Under the pieces are notes generated by a model, which saw only the letters and a program-made list of their open reading frames with translations, did no database searches and was not told where the DNA came from. A program made the position numbers and the translations under genes. From Verticillium longisporum (taxonomy: Eukaryota; Ascomycota; Sordariomycetes; Glomerellales; Plectosphaerellaceae), in the NCBI GenBank assembly GCA_019188255.1, contig JAETXT010000006.1, positions 1,798,001 through 1,862,000 of the forward strand: a stretch of 64,000 nt of DNA. The letters are read 5' to 3'. Shown in pieces: positions 34,092 to 44,955 of this stretch; within the stretch, counting starts at the first letter, position 1, and the number at the start of each line of letters is the position of its first letter.

Positions 34092-36861
34092 TCAAGGCGT
34101 CATGTCTGGGGTTCTCGGGACAGATCCACATAGCAGATGCCCAAGTGTCGATGCAACATTTGAGCAGAGATCTTTCCAGCCTGTGTCCCGGTTCAAGATC
34201 CGAATTGCCTCCTTGACAATCCGTGGCGCGCTTCGCGATCCGTCCAAAAGTCCGATGCCTGCTACGTAGAGTCGAAACTGCGTCGCTCCTTTCAGCCAAC
34301 TGGTTCGAACATCGTCTCCGATCTCTCGGTCGACTCGGAGAATCGGGTATTGGTCGTTCACCTGGCTCATTGCCGCATCGTCAAGGTCGACCAATACTCT
34401 CATGAATATTGTTGCTATCAAGAGGCAGAACGGGTCATTGAACGCAGTCACCTTCTGATCTCGGATCAGACGGAACAAAGAAGCGGCGTGTAGCAGGCAG
34501 TCTTTTGTACTTTGCCTGTCATTCTGAATCCAGTAGGCCAGGTTCTCCTTTGCTTGCCGTGTAACCTCAGGTGTCGTCATCCAGCCAAAATAGAGATAGA
34601 GCTCCGTCTGTGATACTCTTCGAAGGATCGAGATGGTATGATATGTTTTGTAGAGAATCTCTGTAGACGGCGCAAGGTCTGGTAAATTTCGGGATACCAT
34701 TTCGAACTCTCGAGCAAGAGGAAATAGAGCGCTAGAGCAAGAACGCCCTTTGCCAGGCGAAATACCGTGTTGCTTGAGAATGCGCTGATGTAGCCACCCT
34801 TGAGCGTCGCGTTGCAACTTCTTCTCTTCTGAGCATACCGTCGACATGACAATTATACGCGCGGGCTCCTCGATGTCTTTGCAGTAGCTTTGGAAGGTTT
34901 CTTCGCTGGTGAATAAATCCGCAAATGTGGGCATCGTGATTTGGGCTGAGTCTTGTGAGCAAAGGCTGGAGGGATAGGAATGTGAAGGGCTTACGAGGAT
35001 ACATCATCCTCTGCTTCTCCCACTCGATAGCTGAAGTGCATGCCCACAAGCGGTCGCTGTCGGGTAGTTGACGATGGATGTCAGCTACTTCGATGGGTGG
35101 GTTGATATCCCAAATGACAGCTTGAATATGTTCCAAAACTGCAGGCCAGCGTCAGAATACCACCATAAGTTCTGGTTTTGCAATACTTACATAGAGAGAA
35201 GAATGCCAAACGCGTCCAAGACTCTTGCTCAATCCATTTGGGCCAGTCCTCAGCACGACGCCATGGTCGGCTTACAGCCTTGCCTGTGCGAAATAAAGAG
35301 CCATTTTTGGAAACAACTGAGCGACAAATGGCAGTCAAGATTCCCTTCTGGTACTGAGAGCGTAGCGAACTTGCGAGGGAGCCACTACACTGCAGCAGGA
35401 GTTGACTCAGGAGTACGGCTTGTCCAAAGGCAAGATCACCGATGACACGAGGATTGCAACCGACCTGTCGAGTATCAGCTTGCAGGCTTCAAGTCTAGGC
35501 TCGGGAAAACGAACCCTGTCCAGTATCGCTTCTGAAAGTAACTCTCTAAGCGATGTTGCGAGGTTTGCCTGGTTGCTGACCTGCGAGTACTGACTACCCA
35601 CAGCGCCTACAGCCAGAACAAGAATCCAAGACTCATAGTTTGGATTGTAGGTAGCCAAGTGAAGAACGGGAATCTGTTGATGGGTATGCTCGAAGAATAG
35701 CTGCACAAATGTACTCAGTACGTTAGCCTCGGGAAATGCAAGGTCTGAACCCAGCGCCAGTGTGAGCCGGTCTCTATGGATGAGGAAAGATGTTCGAATA
35801 GACTCATGAACCACTTTGGAGATCTGTGGAACATGGAAATGGGTTTCTGCCGCAAGTGTGTCATTGTCGTCTACCATCGATGACACGTATTGGGGCAGAT
35901 GTTCCCTCGGCCGGAGACTGATGACGGATGTATTCGCAGTGGATGTTGCATCCTGACATGCAAGCCCCCCTTTCCCATCGTACGTATCCGGTGTCTTGGC
36001 ATAACGGCTCTCAGTAGCAGCTCTAAAGTCTTCGATATCAATGTCCATCCCATACTCCCAGGTCGGAATGGGGTAGAACCAAGACCCGGTCGTGTTCAGA
36101 GTTGGCGCGACATGGTGTGTTGGTACAAGCGGGCCCGCCAAGGCTGGCGCGAGCCGATAATCCAGCAGCGCGTCCGGCGTTTCGTGGCTCAGTGTGTCTT
36201 GATCGTCCAGGAGGTTGCCAAATGACGTTGACGATACGAGCACCGGCGGCGCAAACGCTCCACTACTGCCGTGATCATACATGGCGCAGCCGCCTACGGC
36301 GGCGAAAGGGTCTTGTCGGCGGACGGAGTCCGGGTTCATTTGCGGGGTGTCCTGACTTGATTCTCCACGATGTGAACTCGTCTGCGAGGAAGATATTATA
36401 TCTAACCCATCATCAGGTTGATTCGTGGCGACCGAGCATTGAAGCTTCCGCTTCCTGCAACGGCCGCAAGGCATATCTCTATCGCATTTCTGTTTCGACT
36501 TTGCACAGTTGGTGCATGCTTTGGACGGACCTGCATCAGTTGCTTTTGCCAGCGCGGCAGTTTGCTCGGGAGATAGTTGATGTGTTCCAAGATGTCGTTT
36601 CAGGGTATCTCTGTCGATGGTCAGCACACCAGCTTTCTCTGAATTCTTGCCGACGTCGCGCTTGCAGTACCTCCTGGAGAACTGTCGAGCACAGAGCGGA
36701 CAATGGAAGGGGAGATAGCCAAGATGTCGCCTCTCGTGTCGTTGCAGATGTTCCGCGCGACGAAAAGTCTGGTTGCAGTGTTCACAGACCCAGCTACGTG
36801 TTGCCCCGGTGAGTCCAGCATCATCTGCATTGGACGCCTCCTGCTCTGTCTGCTCACTCAT
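34092..36861 (-). CDS. C2H2 + Zn2Cys6 fungal transcription factor
   Basis: A nuclear DNA-binding regulator. Five exons are proposed: 36861-36671, 36610-35515, 35464-35191, 35138-34995 and 34945-34092, about 852 aa, with all phases agreeing. The start is the first ATG (MSEQTEQEASN); the frame extends to a TTG at 36906. Two C2H2 fingers (CEHCNQTFRRAEHLQRHERRH and a second after a 60-nt in-frame intron) are followed by a Zn2Cys6 cluster (CTNCAKSKQKCDRDMPCGRC, about residues 93-120). The rest is the Fungal_trans (PF04082) region, with FFEHTHQQIPVLH and WIEQESWTRLAFFSL. The intron at 35514-35465 (GTTCGT donor, 50 nt) is inferred to restore frame. A frame break is the alternative. It lies next to the hydrolase and reductase genes, which may be its targets (inference). 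Confidence 0.85.
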
Positions 36862-37368
36862 CGGTGTGATCTGACTGTGCTGTTCGACGATGCATGTGAA
36901 TGACAAGGTAAAGCTCAGTTGTTGACAGCTCAGCTGAGGCGTGAGGCGGATCTTATGCGGCGGTGGGGGCCGCCGCTAGGAATGGGTTTTTTTTCAGACA
37001 GGGGGTGCGCCATGGTATATCTAGTTGACAAAGGCAACGCTAAGTCATAGACTTGGTCTATCCAGAATCGCGGGTTTGACTCGCATTTTGTCTTACTTGG
37101 AAGGTTTCACCACCTGAGGAGCCGAGGTGGGTCCCCTGTGGCCGGCGAAACTACCCCGACGGCCAGTCGGCAGGCTAACGGCATGCCGTCTTATGCGTGG
37201 AAGATCCGCAGATGAGGGGAACATTGGTGGGATAAAGTCGCGCTTGAGAACCTTGGCAAACCAACCATCAGCCAAGCGCACCATCGTTGACAAGTCTAAC
37301 ACCGACTCACCCATCGTCTCCTACCCTACCCTTCTCAACGCAACGCCCGACGTCCCCATAAAAGCATC
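36862..37368. other. Divergent promoter region
   Basis: About 500 bases shared by the transcription-factor gene (leftward) and the hydrolase gene (rightward). It contains a T8 run near 36,986 and several GC-rich short palindromes. No certain operator. Confidence 0.4.
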
Positions 37369-38443
37369 ATGTCTTGGGAAACGGCTAAGAAGACTTCTCA
37401 TGTCTTCAAGGTCACCGAATCCTTGGAACCGACCCTAGACGTTATCTCCAACGAAACCAATCCTCAGACGGCTGTGATACATTATCATGGAGGTTATGTT
37501 GTCAGTACACGGCAATGGTCTTAGGACAATAATAATCTTGGGACTGTTCCAATGACTCGATTGACGCGCGGGCGGCTGATTTGACCTTTCCAGGTTCTTG
37601 GGCACAAGGACAGCTGGAGTCCCGTCTGGCTCATCGAAACCGCACTCCGCCGTGGATGGGCATATGTCTCGCCTTCATACCGCCTTCTGCCGGAGGCGAG
37701 CGGCAAAGACGTTCTCGACGACGCCTTGGACGCTGCAAAGTGGGTCATCGAGAACCTCACGCCTCGCATAATCATTGCTGGTTCCAGCGGCGGCGGTTAT
37801 CTCTCCGTGGCTACAGCAGCCCAACTTGACAGCCCCCGGCCATTAGCCGTGCTCTCGGTTTACGGGATGCTCGACTTCGCCATCCCACCCTATACCACCC
37901 TTGGGTCGACCTCCGGACAGGCGCCCCCCTTGCCCGATTGCGACGTCGTTGAGCAGCGAATCCTGGAGCTCAGGGGGAAACCTCCCATCATCTCACACGA
38001 GCCAATCGACTTTCTCACTGATGAGAGAGTGGTTTTGATTAGGGGCATTCACCAGGCGGCGCTATACCCGGATCTCCTTACTGGCGAGCTCGGGCTGTCG
38101 GCTAAGATTAGTGAGCATGGGTTGAAAGCGATTCATCCGTCCGACCATCGCTTCTTCCCTGTGGCTTTCGGTTTGACGAAGGACTTTCCTCCTACTGCTT
38201 TGCTGCATGGACTGGCAGACGACTCTGTATTCCCCGTGCAGAGCATCAACGCAGAGAAGAAATTGAAGCAGTTAGGAGTTGAGGTCATCCTTGAAACAGT
38301 GTGAGGGAAAGGGCCATGGATTCGACCTCGGTGACATTCCGCCTGGAACGGACGTCGAGGCCAAGGAGACGGCATCGACCCCAGTGATTGACAGCATCAG
38401 GCGTATCATCAACTTCCTCGATAAGGCGGCCGCCTCCAAGTAA
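37369..38443 (+). CDS. Alpha/beta hydrolase (lipase/esterase type); one frame break
   Basis: Exon 1 is 37369-37500 (44 codons). A 93-nt intron (37501-37593, GTCAGT...TTCCAG) follows, then exon 2 from 37594. An oxyanion-hole HYHGGYVV motif, the nucleophile elbow GSSGGG (Ser in GxSxG), an acid in HGLADDSVFP and the catalytic His in GKGHGFD are in the order of the abhydrolase_3 family. The frame of the main exon ends at 38,304, but the family sequence with GHGFDLGDIPPGT continues in another frame to TAA at 38,441-38,443. One extra T in CAGTGTGAGG (about 38,300) explains it. The corrected length is about 326 aa. No signal peptide, so probably intracellular. Substrate unknown. Confidence 0.82.
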
Positions 38444-38892
38444 TGCTTATTGCCCATGTCCAGAGATTCAATACTTACAAAGTCTTTGGTACCTCACTTG
38501 TAGACCTCTTTCAAGTGCGTCGCCTATTTTCCGACCCATGGAGTGATGTCATTCGAGGGTGACCAAACGACCAACACCCAATGTAATATCAGGCCATGAG
38601 TTGATCTGATCCACTGCCATGGAGAATAATTACCACTATAGGGCCTGTTGTTGGAAAGCCTATGCCAACATGACAAACAACATGTTCACCGACTTTCATG
38701 TCGACGACGCTGAAGCAAGGACTCAGTGGATCAGGCACAAGTCCTCTCTGACACTATGCACAACGTTAGGCATCTTAAGCATGGTTAATACTCAAAGTAT
38801 TGACCACAAAACTTTATGATTGACAGCTTGGCCTGGATTTTGGGGCAACAAAAAGTATCAGGGCTTCCAGGTTAGGTCCGCTGGCCTCACCC
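38444..38892. other. Intergenic, nothing seen
   Basis: About 450 bases between convergent hydrolase and reductase genes. Confidence 0.5.
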
Positions 38893-40185
38893 TTAGACCC
38901 GGACAACCAGCTTCTGGGCTGAAACGCCGCGCTTGAGACGGTCCAAGCCATCCTGAATGCTTCCAAGCCCCTGACCGACAACGACGGGCTCTGGTTTGAA
39001 TTGCAAGTAGCCTGAAGCCAACGCTTCGGGCACCCATGTTCCCCAGACAGCATCCAGAACTTCCTTTCCTCTCTCATTGAGGAGCTCGAATGCAAGAGCT
39101 TAGATTGTCAACAGTGTGTCCTCCGTATTACAGGGGATGATCCTTGTGCCTGGCGTTCGAAATTCGACTTACACATGCTGACCAAGAAGTTCTTCGACAA
39201 AGGAGTGGTAGGCGGTACAACCACCCCAACTTTAAGGGGGCCAGTTCTCTCCACCACAGCGCTGATGGGTCCCATGGTCTCGGGCTCCGAGATGGAGTCA
39301 AATACAGCAACAATTTCGCGCCGAGAAAATTCGGCAACCAAGTCCTCCACTATGGATGAAGATTTGTGGTCGAAAACCAGATGAGCGCCAAGAGACTTGA
39401 CGAGGTCGTGATTGTGGGCAGAGGCAGTACTCACAACCTCGAGTCCAGAGGCCACGGCCAGCTGGATAGCTGTGTCTCCGACCGAAGATGAACCACCCCA
39501 GATGAGAATGGTCTTGTTTACAGGTGCTGGCTTGGTGCTAGGGAGGGGCAGGGCGAGGTGGTCTGGGTGGTATAGGCCGACGGCAACTGTCGTGAGCGCT
39601 AGCGGCAGTACGGTGGCCTGCTCAAAGCTCACGTCGTCTGGGATAGGTGCGACGAGGGATGCGAAGACGGTGGGGAACTTCTGATAAGCGCCGAAAGCCG
39701 GCTTGTCAACCCCTAGGCTCATGCAATATCTGCAAGTATGATCAGCCAAGGCAAACTCTAGAGCTGTGTCTGTGCCCTAAGACGATGGTCTCACGAACCC
39801 CATGACACGCTGGCCCACCTGGACATGCGTCACATTTTCGCCGACTTGATCAACATAGCCAGCAGCGTCGACTCCTAGAATAAATGGATAACTGTTCTTG
39901 AACATGGCTCGCGTTCTTCACGGTGCTATCATCAATGTCCGCTTTTCCAAAAGTCGCCGTGTCGGCAACGTCAACCTACTGAACACGCCACTCGACAGGA
40001 TTCTAGCAGTTCTAGTCAGTAACGCGGTCACGAACCCTGCTCTAGCTACATTCCAACCATACCAGTGCAATGGCCTGCGTTCTGATGACGATTTCTCCGG
40101 GTCCTGGCTCGGGAAAGGGAGCTGGGCCCAATTCTAAGGGGAAAGATTTCGACCCCGTGATCCAGGCAGCTTGGTTGGCCTTCAT
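38893..40185 (-). CDS. Medium-chain dehydrogenase/reductase (zinc-binding-dehydrogenase / enoyl-reductase type)
   Basis: An NAD(P)H-dependent oxidoreductase. Well-supported exons are 40185-40063 (MKANQAAWITG...PGPGEIVIRTQAIAL), 39729-39173 and 39098-38893. The N-terminal GroES-like part includes YPFILGVDAAGYVDQVGENV (about 39,895-39,835). The Rossmann part has ILIWGGSSSVGDTAIQLAVASG and GAHLVFDH. The structural and catalytic zinc cysteines of true alcohol dehydrogenases are absent, favouring the enoyl/quinone-reductase side. The segment between NPVEW (from 40,002) and MFKNSYP (39,905) cannot be joined cleanly: an intron with a poor acceptor or a one-base break is needed, and about ten family residues are missing. 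Total about 350 aa. Confidence 0.75.
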
Positions 40186-40891
40186 CTTTGAGTCTCGGAA
40201 AATAAGACTGGACGATCGAAAAAAGTATTTTCCAGTACGAGGTGGACGGCTGCAAGAGACTCGTGTCCGGATGGGCACGTCAGCCATAGTGGTATAGTTA
40301 TTTTGCTTTCTTCATCGCGAACTCGACTGATATCCAAATCCATCTGGCTTATTTCGTACAGCGATGATGAAGCCGTCAGGTCCACGGCCTTCATAGACAG
40401 CCTGAGCTTACCAATGGGAAAACATGTTTTAATCATTCGCGAAAATGAGCAAACTGAAAGGAGCATGGAGCCTCGGCATCTAGGATTGGGATGTCCGTTA
40501 CGCCAAACGCTAATTCTTCCATAGCCGTATGTCTGTCACGGACTTGGGGCGTAAGGATTCAGGGATTTGGGAAATATCTCTTTTGAACCCCCTTCATCAA
40601 CTGCCGAAGCTGCGATTGGTAATAGTTTCCACCCTGTCGAAGAAGTCGTGCTCCATTGTGGGGGATCCCGACACGAGTCGACGCGGTTGCGGGGAAATCC
40701 CGAAAAGGTCCGTGGTGCTGGAACATAACCCCTGTCACCAGTCACAATGCTGCTGTGAATGGATCTCCGGGATGACTACCATGTAGTGAGAACGATGATG
40801 AAGAATATATTCGCTATGCTAACAATGTTCGCTTACCGAGATCTCAAAACTCCACATGCGACTCTAGTCCCGGTCATACGATGGTCCCCCC
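40186..40891. other. Intergenic, nothing supported
   Basis: About 700 bases upstream of the reductase gene. Short frames only. Confidence 0.45.
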
Positions 40892-41773
40892 TCAACGCGT
40901 GTAAACCGTGCCCGTCGTCCAGGCCCACCACATCTGGATTGCCGACGCGAGGGCCACGAGTTCCCACTGCGCCCCCATTTGTCCCGTCAGCCCCGTGCCC
41001 ATGAACGCGAACAGCGCCGATTTGGTCATGCTCGCCGACATGCTATGCGCCATGACGGCAACGATCTCCTTGCCGTCGCTCGCGAACCCCGGACCCGCCG
41101 CACCAGACCGGTTATCAGGCCCTAACAGGCGCTCGAGCTGCCAGCCGGAGGAAAAGACGCTCCCTCCCGTGAGGAGCTTGACCACGTCGCCGAAGGTAGA
41201 GCGCCACTCAAAGGCCTCCTCTTGCGGGGGGTCACCCTTGCGGCTTGGCGGCGGCGGCACGGCGAGGGTGAAGGAGAAGACGGTGGTCTTCAGGGAGTAC
41301 TCGTACTTGAGATTGATGGCGAGGGGCGCGGCGCCGGGGTCGGTGGCGGCACCAGGCGGCAGGGTAATGGTGCTTCGCTGACTCAGGGTGTAGTTGAGGG
41401 GGCTCGTCTCGGCGAGGACGGGGTCCGTCTTTTCGGGGCCGTCATAGATGGTGAGGAGTGGCTTCTTCATGCCCATGACGGCCCAAGAAGTCGAGACGGC
41501 GAAGAGCTTTTCTTCGCCTGAGGTGCCCAGGTGGAAAGTGCGCGCCGACTTCCAGCTCAGGTACACGTTGAGGCGAGGGGGAAACTTGAGGGTCGCGGGT
41601 ACAATTGTCGAGTCAACAGGATATGTCGGTCGCTCGTAGGAAGGAGCATCTCGGGCTGCGGGAGGGCCGTAATTGTGGCCCTTATCCGCGTCTGAGTATG
41701 ATGGCGGAGGGTTGCTAGAGCTGGCTTCATCGTTGTCGTCGTCGTGACGTCGGAAAAGCGATTTGAGTCCCAT
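40892..41773 (-). CDS. Hypothetical protein with N-terminal PPSY motif
   Basis: An uninterrupted 293-aa frame with ATG start. The first 60 residues are polar and disordered, with SNPPPSYSD, a PPxY motif that can bind WW domains such as those of Rsp5-type ubiquitin ligases. The middle is beta-rich (LTIYDGPEKTDPVLAETSPL, STITLPPG), reminiscent of tubby-C-terminal/LURP-one-like folds in which a short membrane-associated barrel ends with a hydrophobic helix. The C-terminus is hydrophobic and Ala/Met/Trp-rich (ALASAIQMWWAWTTG). No firm family. The domain resemblance is inference. Confidence 0.6.
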   Translation of the reverse strand: MGLKSLFRRHDDDNDEASSSNPPPSYSDADKGHNYGPPAARDAPSYERPTYPVDSTIVPATLKFPPRLNVYLSWKSARTFHLGTSGEEKLFAVSTSWAVMGMKKPLLTIYDGPEKTDPVLAETSPLNYTLSQRSTITLPPGAATDPGAAPLAINLKYEYSLKTTVFSFTLAVPPPPSRKGDPPQEEAFEWRSTFGDVVKLLTGGSVFSSGWQLERLLGPDNRSGAAGPGFASDGKEIVAVMAHSMSASMTKSALFAFMGTGLTGQMGAQWELVALASAIQMWWAWTTGTVYTR

Positions 41774-43323
41774 GATGATGCTGCTTGATGACGCTTCGCG
41801 CGGGCGATTGATAGTAGACCAAGGCCGTGTTTGTTCAAGATTGCTGCTGAGGGGCTCTGACGATCAAGGCCAAGAAGGGGGAATGCCTACATATTTATCT
41901 CATTCTACTGCGCCCTCGCATCTTGCAACGACGATCATCTCAGCTCAGCTCGGATTGCTCTGTAATGGGGATAAGACAGTGAGCGGCTGGCTTAGCCCGG
42001 CTGGCTAGCGGTAGTGAGATCATACCTGTGGCTGTGTGGTGCACACTCACCACCACCAGGGTGCTCCAAGGCGATACGCGTATAAAAGTTGTGGCAGTAC
42101 AAGGACCCTGTCTACAGGGCTGAAGTCAATTTGCTCGCGAGCCGCGGGACCTGACATGCGTCATGCAGCAGCAAGCAGCATGGTCAGGTTCGAAATGAAA
42201 GCTGGGGCTGAAGCTGACCTTGGGTGGGCTAAATGTGACTCTCGCTTCAGTACTCCCGATAAAGCCCTGAGATGATGAAGTACGGGCACCTCCACCCCAC
42301 CCTGTAAAATGGCGATCCAGCCACGAAGTACACGCTTCGATGAGACCCAAGTCCGGCAGGTTGAGGACAGAATCGCAGTGAATAGCATTGATTTCGTGTC
42401 CGTAGCGAGCAGGAGCGCTCCGTCTTCCTCATAATTCTTGAGTAGAAGAATATTCACGAAATCTGGCCCCGAGGAAATGAGGAACAGACTTAAAGCTACA
42501 GTACTGGTATCAATCGAGCTGGTAACGGCGACGGCAGCGCGAGTGATCAGCGTGAAAGGATGTTGAGCTTTGAATGGACAGCCAAGGCCAGGAAGAAAAT
42601 CATTCCACAGTCCCGAATAGCCGCTGCAGCTTGCCATCCCCGTCATATCCCGTTTCAGGGCTCCTCACGGGTTCTTCACTACCAAAGCACCCCCATCACT
42701 TGGTGAACTCCCATCACTGGTTGTTCCAATGACTGATCTCGACTGCCTGCACTTTCCGACGCTGATATTCCTGAATCATTGGCCGCGTTGATTAGAATGC
42801 TGCCATTTGCAAGACTTCTCCTCCAGCAAGTCTGTGATCGCAAAAACCACACTGTTAGTGACATGGTCCGAGATGTTAGGCATGGGTTTTCCGCGGCGCA
42901 ATGTACAGCCCCTATCTGGATGGACCGGGTGAGGACACAGTTGTCTACTTGGAAAGACATAGCGGGTTTGGGCTTCCTCGTCTGCCGAAACGGCCCTCTT
43001 GGGCCAGCGTTGGGAAAAGTTACGCGCGATGTGGCATATGCACAACGGAATTACTGGAACAACATGCAAGGCTGGATACTTCATTCGCTTTCATAACTGG
43101 GTATATATAAAAGTGTGTGGCAGCAGTCATGTCAAGGACACTGACGCGAGATCTGCCACTTCTTCATGTCGCGCAGCAACACGTGTAAATGCGTGGGCTC
43201 ATTCCCAACGCTTGACACTTTGACAAGAGCGCGAGGTGATACTTTTGTTGAATAGATATATCTCATTAATTTTGTTGTATGTGATCATCATCTATGTACA
43301 GCCCTGTTCGTCATGCTTCCAGC
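41774..43323. other. Intergenic, no supported gene
   Basis: About 1.55 kb. Two or three frames of 90-160 codons exist on the minus strand (for example 42,161-42,646), but they lack domains, introns and consistent codon bias. Confidence 0.45.
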
Positions 43324-44855
43324 TTAGACGACGTTCTCCGTGCCGTGAGCGCCGCACGAGTGGTGGTGGTCGGCCTCCTCGGCAATGGCGGCCCAGCGCT
43401 GGAACTCCTGGCGCATGGCAACGCCGCCGCGCTTGGCAGACGAAGTCTTGGAGCGGCGGGGCAGGTCCTTGAGGTCGCTGTTGGCGAGGATGGCAGCGGC
43501 GCGAGCGGCGGCCTTGGCGTTGACCGTGATGGCCTCCCAATTGATATTGTCAATGTTGTCGCAGGCAAGGTGGTAGCAAGGGTCGTAGGGGGGAGTGCCG
43601 GTGAACAGACCAGACGAGGGAACGCCAATGTTGACGAAGCCCACGTAGTCGGAACCGGTGCCGAAGGGAGCGTACTCGGCGGGGAAGCCCTCCTTGGTAA
43701 GGTAATCGTAGAGGAGGTCGGCGCCGAAGGCGTCGCCGGCGTTGTCACCGCGGTAGACGGCGAACATGGGGTTGATGGAACCAATCATGTCGTAGTTGAA
43801 GTAGAAGCGGATCTTGTCGGCATCCTCCTCAGACAGAGTGCGAGTGTAGTAGAGGGAGCCGATGAGACCGACCTCCTCAGCGCCCCACCAGATGAAGCGG
43901 ACCTTGTTCTTGAGGCCCTTGTACTTCTTGAAGGAGCTGATGATCTCAAGGATGGCGCTGGTGCCAGAGCCATCATCGTTGACACCAGGGCCGGCGGGGA
44001 CAGAGTCCAAGTGAGCACCAAGGACGATGACGTTGTTGGGGTCGCCCTCCTTGGTCTCGGCAATGACGTTCCAGGTCTCACGCTCCTCGTAGACGGCATC
44101 GACGAACAGCTTGACAGAGAGAGTCTCGCCAGCGGCGAGGCGGGCCTTCCAGGCCTGACCGACCTCAAGAGGGATGGTGCCAACAGGGGGAATGAGGCCA
44201 ATGTTCTCGAAGCCGAGAGTAGCGCCGGTGATGGCGTTACCGGGCAGGTTGTGGTAGAGGATGACACCAACGGCACCCTTGGAAGCAGCAAGCTTCACCT
44301 TCTCAGAGATGGCACAAGCACCTCGCTTGACGAGGGCGAACTTTCCCGTGGCGTCGATGCCCTCCCACTGGTCAGCGAAGCAGCCAGAACCGCGGACGTC
44401 ATCAACAGGGGTGTCAATAAGCTCGGCGGTGATACCCTCAGCAGGGGTGGGGGGTTGTAGGTCAGAGCAATGACGACAACGTCCTCGCCATCAGGACCGG
44501 TAACAGAAATGTCGTTGAGCTGGACGAAGGTGTGGTTGAAGTACTGGATCCTCGTGTCGACAGTGGTGGCGAAACGAGTCTGAACGCGCTCCAGGATGAA
44601 GTCAGAGGAGGCCTTGTAGCCAGGGTAGCCGTAGGCACGGTTGCCGCCGTTGTCACGAGCGATCTTGTTGAGGTTCCAGAGGTTCCGCTGAATCCTGGGA
44701 AGCCGTCAGTACGAGGTAGTCGAGTGAGGGTATGTCAGACCATTGACTCACTTCTGGGTCTCAATGTCAGCCACGGCCTTCTCAGGCGTGAGCGGGTTAG
44801 AGGCAAAGCTGCCAATGGCGAAAAGGCCAGCGGCGAGGGCAGCGACGGACTTCAT
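43324..44855 (-). CDS. Secreted M28 family aminopeptidase with PA domain (one frame break)
   Basis: Removes N-terminal residues from peptides outside the cell or in the vacuole. Exon 1 is 44855-44752 with a signal peptide (MKSVAALAAGLFAIGSFAS). A 57-nt intron (44751-44695) follows, then exon 2 from 44694. A protease-associated (PA) domain covers roughly residues 110-220 (ALVKRGACAISEKV). The M28 zinc site follows: GAHLDSV (His), GVNDDGSG (bridging Asp), GAEEVGLIGS (catalytic Glu and ligand Glu), NYDMIGS (Asp) and PCYHLACDN (His). The frame breaks at the G6 run 44,449-44,454. One additional base joins TYNPP to TPAEGITAELID and gives about 491 aa. It resembles leucine aminopeptidase 2 / aminopeptidase Y types of ascomycetes. 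Confidence 0.9.
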
Positions 44856-44949
44856 GGTGGAAGCTTGGTGGGTACGCGATCGATTACTGCGAACAGGCTC
44901 CTAAAGAACAAGAAGATCCAGTTCGGAATGGCGGGCGCAACGGGTCCCA

Positions 44950-44955
44950 TATATA
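44950..44955 (-). promoter_or_regulatory. TATA box of the aminopeptidase gene
   Basis: TATATA on the minus strand, about 95 bp before the ATG at 44,855, in a position usual for inducible extracellular-protease genes. Confidence 0.55.

Noticed and set aside
42161..42646. Minus-strand frame of 161 codons
   Set aside because: No homology pattern, and the region has several equal-length frames in both directions.
43294..44460. Plus-strand open frame of 388 codons
   Set aside because: It is the shadow of the M28 aminopeptidase on the other strand. Codon bias of GC-rich third positions keeps it open. It has no domain of its own.
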